Assembly (NCBI GenBank): GCA_015179045.1
Contig: WHUZ01000042.1
Location: 310,001-374,000 of the forward strand
Direction of reading: 5' to 3'
DNA from: Kalaharituber pfeilii
Lineage: Eukaryota; Ascomycota; Pezizomycetes; Pezizales; Pezizaceae
Length of the DNA stretch: 64,000 nt
The translations under genes were made by a program, and so were the position numbers. A model generated the notes under the pieces. That model worked only from the letters and a program-made list of their open reading frames with translations, was not told where the DNA came from and did not search any database. Shown one piece after another: positions 53,040 to 62,936 of this stretch. Every line of letters starts with the position of its first letter. Position 1 is the first letter of the stretch.

Positions 53040-53935
53040 ACAAGAGGCTTAAATATAAGTAAAGAGGGCTTTTATAGCTAAAGCATATAGTAAAGAATTA
53101 TTTTTAGTAGTTCTAGAGCTCTATATAATAACTAGAAGTATATAAAATAGTATACTAATATCTATATTTAGTAAGATATAATAAAGTATATAGTTTGATA
53201 TACTAGACATATAAGATTCTATAATAAAGCAAATTAACTACTATAAACGGGCTTGTAAATATTCGTTTAACTAAGAATCTTATTGATTTATAAACTAATT
53301 AATCTATTAATAAATAGATTAATTTCTGAATAAACTAGTCTAATTATAAATATTTAATTTAGTTAAAAATATAAATATATCTAAAGAAACCTATATATAT
53401 TTATATAACTTAAATTTTTTTTTTATATATTATTAATTACTTGCTACTTTAAGAACTAAAGTTATAATAAGTTATTATAGCTATTTAAGAGATAACAATA
53501 ATATTATATATATTAAGATTATTACTTTTCTTTTGTTCTCTATTTAATTAGTATAATTTTTAGTATAGATTTTATATTAATTATAAGTACTTATTAGTTA
53601 AACTTATTAGTTTTTTAGTATTAGTTATATTTTATTAAAAAAAAAAAAAAAAAACTAAGTTAGTAAAGTAAGTTAGTATTAGGTTAAGTAGAAAACTTAT
53701 ATTAAAAAACTAACTTAGTTTAACTTAGACTAATACAAATACTATAGTATTACTTTTATAATAATACTTTAAATATATAACTTGTTTATATATATATTTA
53801 TAATAAAAAGAAGTTCTAAGTATAGTTCATAGAGTAGTATGCAAGTAATAATATAGGAAAAAAAAAAAAATAAATAAAAATAAAAATAAAAATAAAAGAA
53901 CAAATGTTCTAATATATCGGTAAAAGCTAGATAAT
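53040..53935. repeat. Very AT-rich block (RIP-like)
   Basis: Almost no C or G, with TA, TTA and TAT dominating on both strands and many A-runs. Family-B tail traces survive (ATAGAGTAGTATGCAAGTAA, then TAATATAGG and A-rich at about 53838-53898). This fits C-to-T decay of old transposons by repeat-induced point mutation, or simple drift. Confidence 0.55.
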
Positions 53936-53945
53936 TATACTAGAA

Positions 53946-54360
53946 TAATATCTTCTATTATAGTACTGAGTTATATCCCTCTTGGCGTCTACCTAACCCT
54001 TGCCAAAAACGACCTTGGCAACAACTAACTATCTTCTTATTATAGTACTAAGTTACATCCCTCTTGGCGTCTACCTAACCCCTGCCAAAAAATGACCTTG
54101 GCAACAACTAACCATCTATCTATTATCTATTATCTATTATAGTACTAAGTTACATCCCTCTTGGCGTCCACCTAACCCCTGCCAAAAACGACCTTGGCAA
54201 CAACTAACCATATCAACGTACTGAGTTACATAACCCTTAGCGTCCACCTAACCCTTGAAAAAAAAAAGACCTTGGCGTCTACCTAACCAAAAGACCTTGG
54301 CGTCTACCTAACCCCTGAAAAAAAAAAAGACCTTGGCAACAACCAACCATAATACTGAAT
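53946..54360 (+). repeat. Tandem array of ~95-bp units before the Helitron gene
   Basis: Four units of TTATAGTACT(A/G)AGTTACA, TCCCTCTTGGCGTCTACCTA, ACCC(C/T)TGCCAAAAACGACC, TTGGCAACAACTAACCAT. Shorter derivatives with A-runs follow at 54230-54360. Unit starts are near 53951, 54031, 54131 and 54214. Confidence 0.8.
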
Positions 54361-54440
54361 AAAATATCCATACCCTTAAATAAACAACCCCTGGTTTTTT
54401 TACCCTACATATTTCTACCAAATAAAATACCGATTTAATT

Positions 54441-57400
54441 ATGGAAACATTACATTGTACCCGTTGCAAGCGAATAAGACCGATTCAGGATTTTGCACGA
54501 GCTCGAAATGGAACTTTACGAAAGACTTGCGAGTCATGCTTAGTATGTTTTTATGCTAACGGAGATATATTATATATTAAAACTAATGCAATATAGACTC
54601 GGCTACGGCATAGAAGAACTAGATTAAATACAAGAGTTGAGGCAGTAACAGCAAATAATCAACCAATATTACCTCTTGCCTTTATATCCTCTATACGACA
54701 ATGGTGTGATCTAGATTTAGGTCAAATGAATCAAGAATGTTCATTTTGCAAAGCATTACACTGGAAGGATGAGCGTATACATGGATCAAGTATAGTTACA
54801 CCTCGATTTATGGGATGCTGCAAGCAAGGAGATATACATTTAGAGCCCTTGCAACCCTTACCACCCTATCTTCATACCTTATTTCATGGAACGGATCAAA
54901 GAGCTAAAGATTTCCGTCATAATATCCGCAAATATAATACTGCACTTGCTTTTACTTCTATTAAATGTACACCTGATACCCGTTTACCTGTTATATTACG
55001 TGGAATTCAATGCTTTCAGATTCATGGCGAGTTATTTCATATGCAAGGCCCTTTATACCCTGCAGAAGATTCAGCTGCACAATATGCACAATTATATTTC
55101 TATGATCCTGAATATGCAGTACAAATTCAAGAGCAACGCCATGTTATGTTGCAAGCAGAAGTGTTACGGCAGTTGTTGGAGATAATTCGCAATGTAAATC
55201 CATTTTTTGATATATATTTGACTGCAAAAGAACGTTTAGATCTTATGCAAGATCAAAATGAGGAGGCAAGGATTATTTTAAATCCACGAATGCAGTTGAT
55301 CATAGAACATGGGTCAGATAAGCGGCGGGAGAATTTACCAACTAGCAGAGAAATTGCGGTCATTATTCCATATGAGTATGAAGCTGCAGGATACCGTGAT
55401 ATAGTGTTAGCGCACCGTAACATACTTGGTGCACATGGATTTACTACAATTAATCCAAACCATGCTGCATATATGCCATTACATTATGTTTTATTATTTC
55501 CACATGGAGAATTAGGTTAGTACTCCTCTTCAAATAATATTTTGTAGTTAATACTAAAGATTTAGGTTGGCATTGGGCATTACAGCTTGAGAATAGAGCA
55601 GGAAATCGAAGTCGCCTCCGTTTACCACAAAGAGCCTATTATCGCTATCGTTTACACTTTCGAAATACTGAGCCTGAGACTTTATTTCGAGCGCAACGAT
55701 TATTTCAGCAATATATTGTTGATGCATGGGCAGTATGCGATCAAAATAAACTGTTATGGCTCCGTAATAATCAGAGAGCAATTCGAGCAGATGTGTATAA
55801 TGGCTTAACGGATGCTTTAGGGAGGCAAGATATGGATACAAGGATGTTAGGGCATCGTATTATTCTACCAAGTAGTTTTACTGGTGGGGATCGTTATATG
55901 CAACAGTTGTTCCAAGATTCGATGGCTATTGTTCGTCATTTCGGTCGTCCTACACTTTTTATTACCTTTACAGCTAATCCGAAGTGGAAAGAGATTACAC
56001 AAGAGCTATTACCTACACAAACTGCTATAGACCGTCCAGACTTGGTTGCAAGAGTTTTTCATCTAAAGCAACAACAGTTACTGTCTGAAATCAAGCATCA
56101 ACATATTTTTGGACGTTGTATTGGTTGGGTATGGACAATTGAATATCAAAAACGGGGATTACCACATATGCATCTCTTAGTTTTTCTACATAAGGAAGAT
56201 CATTTCATATCTGCAGATCAGATTAATGAAATAATTTCGGCAGAGATTCCCACAAAAGATACACCTACCAATACGGAACTTTGGAATATAGTTACATTAA
56301 CTATGATCCATGGACCATGTGGAATACATAATCCTAATGCTCCTTGCATGACTGCAAAGTATGAAAACGGTCCGAAAACATGCTCCAAAAAATATCCACG
56401 TTCATTTCAGAAGGAAACAGTTATTCGTGAAGATGGATACCCTTTATATAGGCGACAAAATAATGGTACAACTTTTTCAGTACCATTATCAGGTGAACAA
56501 CGGGTTACAATTGATAATCAATGGATTGTACCATATAATCCATATTTATCTTGGCGCTATAAGGCACATATTAATGTGGAAGTATGTGCTACAGTCAAAG
56601 CAGTTAAGTACATCCATAAGTATATCTATAAAGGGTCAGACCGAACAACATTACAGCTCGATACGGAAGATGACGAAATTAAACGATACCTGCAAGGACG
56701 TTATATTGGCCCAACGGAAGCGATATGGCGCCTTTTCGAGTACGATATGCATGAAGAATCCCCACCGGTCATACATTTAGCAATACACCTCCCTGGTGAG
56801 CAACCAGTATACTTTGCGGAGAATGCAACAGCAGAAACCTTGGCAAACCAATTAAGTACTAGCTGTACAACATTAATGGGCTATTTTCAAGCTAATCAAG
56901 ATATGCCAAATGCCCGACAATACCTTTATCAGGAGTTTCCATCACATTTTGTATGGAATCAACCTTCACGGAAATGGACACCACGACAACGAGGCATTGC
57001 AATTGGCCGTATCTATCACTGCAATCCTTTTATGGGTGAAAAGTACTATTTACGCCTATTATTAACTGTTGTGCGAGGTGCAAAAAGCTTTGAGGAATTA
57101 CGCACTGTCCGTAATATTCAATATCCAACCTTTCGAGAGGCCTGTCAGGCATTAGGACTTCTGGAGGATGATAATGAATGGGTGGAATGTTTTACAGAGG
57201 CGTCTTTATTTGGAAACGGAGGATCGTTACGTACATTATTTGCAACAGCTCTTCTTTATGGGAATGTTACAGATCCAAAAGCTCTATGGGACCGTTTTTG
57301 CAACCATATCTGTGATGATTTGATGCTTTTTCTAAGTGAAAACTCGCATCTACTTCCACCAGATCTACAAGACTCTTTTCACTTAGATTATGGTCTATAT

Positions 57401-58945
57401 CTGATCAATCAGATGTTGCTACAGCAAGGACACTGTTTAACAAATTTCCAAATACCACTTCCGGTTCTGTAATGGAATACATTCAGTGCAAATTCCATAC
57501 TTGCAGATGAATTACAGTATAATACAGAGCAAGAGGCAACATTATATGAGCAACGGTATGAAATGCTAAATTCTGACCAGAAACATGCATTTGATACAAT
57601 TATATATGCAATAGAGAATGGTTTTCCTGCCCATTTTTTCTTACAGGGACCTGCAGGGACCGGAAAAACATTTCTCTATAATGTACTATGCAACTACCTC
57701 CGTTCTAAGGGTAAAATAGTACTTTGCGTGGCTTCATCTGGAATTGCAGCTCAATTACTTCCTGGCGGACCTACTTCACATTCCCGTTTCAAAATTCCGT
57801 TATTGTTAAACGAGTTTTCAACATGCTCCATCAAGCGCGATTCTCCTTTAGCAGCATTATTGAGAGAAACAAGCCTTATTATTTGGGATGAGGTACCTAT
57901 GCAGAATAAACGCTGCTTTGAAGCAGTTTCTCGAACACTTAATGATATTTGTGGTACTTCTGATAATGCTTTATTCGGAAATATTCCAATTATTACTGGT
58001 GGGGATTTTGCGCAAATTTTACCAGTGGTTCCGAAGGGTAATAGGGCTGCAATTGTTAATGCATGTCTTCAACGTTCCGTTTTATGGCCGCATTTTCAAC
58101 AACTCTTCTTAACTAAGAATATGCGAGTCCGTGAAGGTACAAATAATGCAGAATTCAGTTCTTGGTTAGGTCAACTATCCTATAGTCCTGAATTACGAGG
58201 TCACATTTCATTACCTTCATATATTGAGGCTGAACGGTCAATTTCGGAGTTTTGCAACCATGTATTTCCGAAAAACCTTTTGGACAGTGCACCTTTAGAC
58301 CTTAACACCTTCAATGGACGAGCAATCTTGACTTTACGGAATGATACAGTCACCGAATTTAATGAACTTCTTATTCAACATATACCAGGTGATATGCGGA
58401 CCTACTTTGCAGTTGACAACATTGATCAAAGTGAAACGGACATCGATACATATCCTGCAGAATATTTACAGACGTTAAATCTAGCTGGATTACCTCCATC
58501 CCAACTAAATCTCAAAGTTGGTGCACCAATAATTCTATTACGGAATCTAGATCCTAAGCAGGGCCTATGTAACGGAACTCGCATGACTATTACTCAACTC
58601 GGACATCGTTGTATCGAAGCGCAAATCCTTAACGGTGACTTTACAGGTCAGCGTCGCCTATTACCTCGCATCAAACTCTCAACAACAGAAGGAGAACTTC
58701 CACTTATACTGATGCGAAAGCAATTTCCTATCCGTTTATGTTTTGCAATGACAGTTAATAAGGCGCAAGGGCAGTCATTAGATGTTGTTGGAGTAGATTT
58801 ACGTATGCCTGCATTTACACATGGCCAGTTTTATGTTGCAATGTCTCGCATTACAGATGTAAATAATTTGATGGTTTTATGGTCTGAAAACGGACCCATG
58901 GTTACAGAAAATATTGTATATCCTGAGGTATTACTACAACCATAG
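54441..58945 (+). CDS. Helitron Rep/helicase (HUH endonuclease and Pif1-like), one premature stop
   Basis: Exons 54441-54542, 54597-55515 and 55566 on, through introns 54543-54596 and 55516-55565 (GT..AG). The N-terminus has a CTRCKRIRPIQDFA..CESCL zinc pair, then CSFCK..GCCKQGDI. Rep: FITFTANPKW, KRGLPHMHLLVFLH (HUH) and VKYIHKYIYKG (catalytic tyrosines). Helicase: FFLQGPAGTGKTFL (Walker A), LIIWDEVPM (Walker B), ITGGDFAQILPV, AMTVNKAQGQSLDVVG and FYVAMSRITDVNNL. A single TAA at 57470-57472 (PVL-stop-WNTFS) divides Rep from helicase in the same frame; CAA to TAA would explain it. Otherwise about 1,440 codons read through. The family transposes by a rolling-circle mechanism. Confidence 0.9.
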
Positions 58946-59053
58946 CTAAATAAATAATGTAATACCCCTTTAACAGCAACTTTACAGCATAGATATAGAG
59001 CGTCACTGCAACGGCCTGTAACATGCGATCAAGCCTCGCAGAACCCACACCAC

Positions 59054-59083
59054 CCTCGCGGTCGCGAGGTGGCTACATGCTAG
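59054..59083 (+). promoter_or_regulatory. Helitron 3' terminus: hairpin and CTAG
   Basis: CCTCGCG-GT-CGCGAGG (59054-59069) is followed after 10 nt by CTAG (59080-59083) and a T. This is the Helitron rule: a short hairpin, CTRR end, insertion between A and T. Confidence 0.75.
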
Positions 59084-59480
59084 TAGATAAGTACAGCTTA
59101 AGAGAGTCACCTGATTGTAACGTCAACTATCAGGATATTGCGTATTTTCCGGATGCTACAACAAAAAAATTCCGATGTGTGCAAAATAGCCCTCAAGTGG
59201 GCTCGAAGTGAAGCCAGAGCATGGCAGAACAGAGTGAAACCAGAAGAAGAATGAGTTTTTGCAAGTGACCTGTACATCTGGCACTATCTTCCCCATATTC
59301 ATTAGGCCAACCTTTAGTATGAGGAGTGACCTATGTAGTGTATACCAAATCCTACACCGGGCACAGTCTGAGCTGCCAATTGTCAATAATCCTGCCTGAG
59401 ATCTTATTCATCTTGATGTATACTCTGTTACTCATGCTGATGGACTATAGCGAGTGTGGTGGTGTCACGGGGTCTCCATG
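59084..59480. other. No gene seen
   Basis: Right flank of the Helitron. The minus frame 59156-59386 has no motif. Confidence 0.4.
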
Positions 59481-60060
59481 ACTATTCTGGCCCACCGACG
59501 AACATTGCGGTTCGCGAACCGGCCAGCCCACTCGGGAACACTGTTTTAGCACAAGTACCACCAGGTATTTCTATGTACACCAGCGATGAGTATAGGGAAA
59601 CGTTCCGCTACTGCAGAAAATTGATAAACCAGTTACTGTCCGCTACCACAGCCTCATTGTACTGACAAGCTGCTACTTGCAAGTTGCTGCCGGTGGTCAG
59701 TCGCCAATAGCGCTGGAAATTGCTACCCCGACCTACATAACAGGAGATAATGTGGATAATGTAATGAACTTGCTGCACTCCTAGGGCTTTAAGGGCTAAG
59801 GATACAGTTTTATAAGCGTAAGTAGATTTTTTAACACAGTAACTCTAGGAAATTTATCAGATTTGCGGCGCATGTTCTTCTTGCTCTGAGCAAAGTTTTG
59901 GAGTTGTACCTTTCTAGACAGAGATTTCCAGAATCCCCCACCATTTCTGGTGCTATTCAATATTCCTGTTTTGGAGGTGACGGGGGATTGTCTTGATGCC
60001 AAGCATGGAAATTTTGGTGGTTGTATTGCCGTATAGGGTAATCAACATTAGTATCCTTGC
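59481..60060 (+). repeat. Dispersed element, copy 2, with GC-rich palindromic module
   Basis: Starts TTCTGGCCCACCGACGAACA, then GCGGTTCGCGAACCGGCC and GGGAACACTG (59531-59540). It then runs parallel to the minus strand of 33445-34258. The minus frame 59796-60002 (FWKSLSRKVQLQNFAQSKKN) has a counterpart in copy 1 and may be a fossil of the element's protein. Confidence 0.45.
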
Positions 60061-60309
60061 AAATGCCAAGCATAACGTGTCTACCTCACATCTTGTTTTA
60101 CGATAAAAATCAACAACTTCAAGCAATTGCCATATTGTGAGTTCTGATCCAATTGAGATGGTTCTTTCAGAATTGAAAAGCTGGAACGAAATAGCTCCAG
60201 ATTGTCCTATCTTTATTAAGTTTAGCTATGTGCATCATAATTAATTAGTGATGCAAAGTAAGGTAAAAACGTCTGCCGCATTTTTTAAAAGAATTAGGTT
60301 TGATCACCT

Positions 60310-60372
60310 TTTTTTTTTTTTTTTTTGTGATTACATAAGCCCACATACAGGCTACGAGCCTATGTCAGGGAT
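60310..60372 (-). mobile_element. Micro-insertion, family-A tail
   Basis: 63 bp, minus strand: CCCTGACATAGGCTCGTAGC, CTGTATGTGGGCTTATGTAA and poly(A). TTTGATCACCT is duplicated at 60299-60309 and 60373-60383. Confidence 0.9.
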
Positions 60373-60383
60373 TTTGATCACCT

Positions 60384-60595
60384 ATAAGCTGAGAATTCTC
60401 AAAAAAATTGAATGGTCGTTGAAGCAGTGAATACTCAGGATATAGGCCTTTCATTTGACCCTGTTGTTCGTAGAATTAGCTGAGAATGCATTGAGTAGTG
60501 GCAAAATCCGCAGCCACTTTTGCCATAGATATACCACTCAGATGTGACCACTGATAACTCAGTTAATTCCAACGAAATCAATAGGCTGATAATCT
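60384..60595. other. No gene seen
   Basis: Short stretch between the micro-insertion and the LINE-B fragment. Confidence 0.35.
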
Positions 60596-60639
60596 GGTGG
60601 ATAGCGAGACTGCAGAGCTTTCTTTTGAGTCTATGATTC

Positions 60640-60917
60640 GTGAGTTTAGCCCAGGAAAGGAACAGACTGGGCATGCACTACAGACGGATGCGGAGACTGG
60701 GGAGCTTCGTGTGCGCCCTGGCAGGCCTTCTGGGAGGGAAAGGCCTGATGTCCTGGAGGCACAAAGTGGGCAAGGCAGACAGTCCGGAATGCAGAAGGTG
60801 TGGAGAGGAAAAAGGAGACGGCGACACACCCGGAACCGATGCCGAGGAAGTGGCCAGGAGGGTTGGAAGCGATACACAGGCCCCCTGGTGGAATTGATGA
60901 GGTGGATAGAGAGATAA
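60640..60917 (+). pseudogene. LINE-B ORF2 C-terminus
   Basis: ERNRLGMHYRRMRRLGSFVC, AGLLGGKGLMSWRHKVGKAD and ECRRCGEEKGD parallel 27986-28339. The frame shifts, and the true end GPLVELMRWIER lies in the neighbouring frame (stop 60917). The knuckle's second half is damaged. Confidence 0.6.
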
Positions 60918-61029
60918 CTTCCACTTGGGTTTGGGCTTTCACATCCTCTTTTATTTATCTGTTTTACTTCAGTTATGTTATTTTCTTATTATCTCGTTTG
61001 TAGTTAATCTCGTCATAGTCCATAGAGCG

Positions 61030-61081
61030 TCCTGCCATGGCGAACAGCTGCATGCGGGGTCACGTGAAATAATAAAAAAAA
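61030..61081 (+). mobile_element. Micro-insertion, family-A tail inside a family-B tail
   Basis: 52 bp: TCCTGCCATGGCGAACAGCT, GCATGCGGGGTCACGTGAAA, TAATA and A-run. ATAGTCCATAGAGCG is duplicated at 61015-61029 and 61082-61096. Confidence 0.92.
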
Positions 61082-61459
61082 ATAGTCCATAGAGCGGTAT
61101 CAGTGTTCCCAATTGGCCGGTCCAGAACAATGTGAAATAATATAGCTATTTACATTACATGAGAGAATAATAGGTGGTGAAAAAAATATATGCAGTATCT
61201 GAAAGAATAATGGGGGAAATAAATACAACTGAAAAGAATGAAAGGTGGTGAGAAAACACGCGTTCGCGCGATATGTGCCTCAATCTGAAAGAATAATAAG
61301 CGGTGAAATAAATGCATGCGATATGTGACCTCAATAATAGGTGGGAGAAATAAATACACGCGAAAAAGAATAATAGGTGGTGTAATGAACAAACTCGTAC
61401 CTTACCACAGTGGATATTTGTCAGGGTTTAAAATATTAAAAAAATAAGCCTAAATGGTC

Positions 61460-61496
61460 GCCCTGCCATGGCGAAAGCTGCATGCGGGGTCACGTG

Positions 61497-61524
<28 letters not shown>
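61460..61524 (+). mobile_element. Micro-insertion, family-A tail
   Basis: 65 bp: GCCCTGCCATGGCGAAAGCT, GCATGCGGGGTCACGTG and about 28 A. AAGCCTAAATGGTC is duplicated at 61446-61459 and 61525-61538. Confidence 0.92.
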
Positions 61525-61527
<3 letters not shown>

Positions 61528-61633
61528 CCTAAATGGTCTGGACCGCCTGAAGTGTAGTCTCATACCAAGCCCCTAGGGCACTGACTGAAATTTGGCCTAA
61601 CATATCTGTATTTATAAACAATGTAATATACGT

Positions 61634-61685
61634 CTGCCATGCCGAACAGCTGCAGGCGGGGTTATGTGAAATAAAAAAAAAAAAA
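61634..61685 (+). mobile_element. Micro-insertion, family-A tail
   Basis: 52 bp: CTGCCATGCCGAACAGCTGC, AGGCGGGGTTATGTGAAAT and 13 A. TAATATACGT is duplicated at 61624-61633 and 61686-61695. Confidence 0.9.
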
Positions 61686-62215
61686 TAATATACGTATTTA
61701 TTTACTGATTTGAGTAATTTCCATTGTGGTATAGCCAACACGAGGTCATCTTGCAACTGTGCTTAACATGCAAAGTTGCCATGATAACCTTTGGTCAATG
61801 TCACAGAGTATAAGTACTGTAGGTGCGAAATTGAGAAAGTGGAATTGAGCAGATATTGACTGCGAAAAGTGGAAGGAGAATATAGTGTACCCTGCTATGG
61901 CAGAATGTGTGTTAGAGTCGGAAGGTGCCCGCCTCTACATAGATGATCAGAACGAGAACACAAAATACAGAAGACAGAACACAGTTAAAACAGATCTAGA
62001 CCATAGTGAACTGAACTCTCTGATGAAATAACTCCCTCAGCAGACAGGCTCAAACTGGTGTTGCTATTAGTATTTGCATGAGCTGGTCTGCCTGAAAGGT
62101 CCCCGAGGCGGTTTCTGGCCTGCCAAGCCAGGCCACCGATCAGGCCAGGCAGGCGGCCTGATCGGCGGTCTGGCCAGTTGGGAACACTGGGCGGTATGCA
62201 AGTAATGATAATTTT

Positions 62216-62936
62216 TTTTTTAAAAAAAAAATTAATTCTTATGTTTACTGTTACTGTCTGCTTGCCACTGCCACTTGCTAGAAAGCATGCTTGTCAAGTT
62301 CTTGTTCTACCCATCGCTGTAATGTATTTTACCAACAAGTTGCATGTCCACATAAATGTCATATTGTTCCATGTGCATAGGTATATTATTTCACGTGTTC
62401 TTCTGGGCTGGCCTGAGGGCCTCGAGATTTAGGACTCATAAGGTGGATGGGTAAGGATGCTGGTGGTGTGCAATGGAGGAGGAAACAACAATGCACGTCT
62501 GGGTGCAAGGTATGGAAGAGAAGGTGGCCAGGGGGCGGTAATTAATAAAATAAATAAATAATAAGTCGTCGCATGTCCCTGGTTTTCGCTTGATATGAGT
62601 CACTTGCACTTATTCGGGTAGTATCTTAAACATCTTAGGCTTTAGATGAATTCTTTCCTTCTCTAATGGAGCCTCTAACCCCGTCCACCAGGGCAAGTCC
62701 TGATGAGGATACGTTCCCGTCACATTATACGGCTGAATTACGTAAGGTTCCACTGAAGCATAGAGACTATTCCATTGTTACTTCTTTACGTACATGAGGA
62801 CGAACAAGATAACTATCTCAAGGGCAAGGACACAAAGATTAGGAAAATAAGAAGCGATGTACTGGAGTGTTGGGAGCCAGACTGCCAGTGTCTTCGTTTC
62901 AATTATTTGATAAGCTTGAGATCCAGCCCAATCTCA
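62216..62936. other. Intergenic, no gene seen
   Basis: Short frames only. 62640-62936 is the likely 3' flank of the Hsp70-like gene. Confidence 0.4.

Larger units (their letters stand above)
61101..62189. mobile_element. hAT-like non-autonomous transposon
   Basis: Ends are CAGTGTTCCCAA(T/C)TGGCC inverted. An 8-bp duplication AGCGGTAT / GGCGGTAT (one mismatch) lies at 61093-61100 and 62190-62197. It is 1,089 bp without a transposase ORF. 61150-61390 is an array of GAATAATAGGTGGTGA-type repeats. It carries two micro-insertions (61460-61524, 61634-61685). Confidence 0.8.
60596..62215 (+). mobile_element. LINE-B 3' fragment, split by a hAT-like element
   Basis: ORF2 C-terminus (60640-60917), then a 3' UTR and a decayed family-B tail whose first half ends ..CCATAGAGCGGTAT at 61100. 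The second half, GGCGGTATGCAAGTAATGATA, resumes at 62190. The hAT-like element lies between them. Confidence 0.65.

Noticed and set aside
53946..54360. Array that might be taken for a CRISPR
   Set aside because: Units are about 95 bp, adjacent, with no unique spacers, in a eukaryotic context.
56361..56780. Second frame inside the Helitron Rep region
   Set aside because: Overlaps the HUH-domain frame and has no motif of its own.
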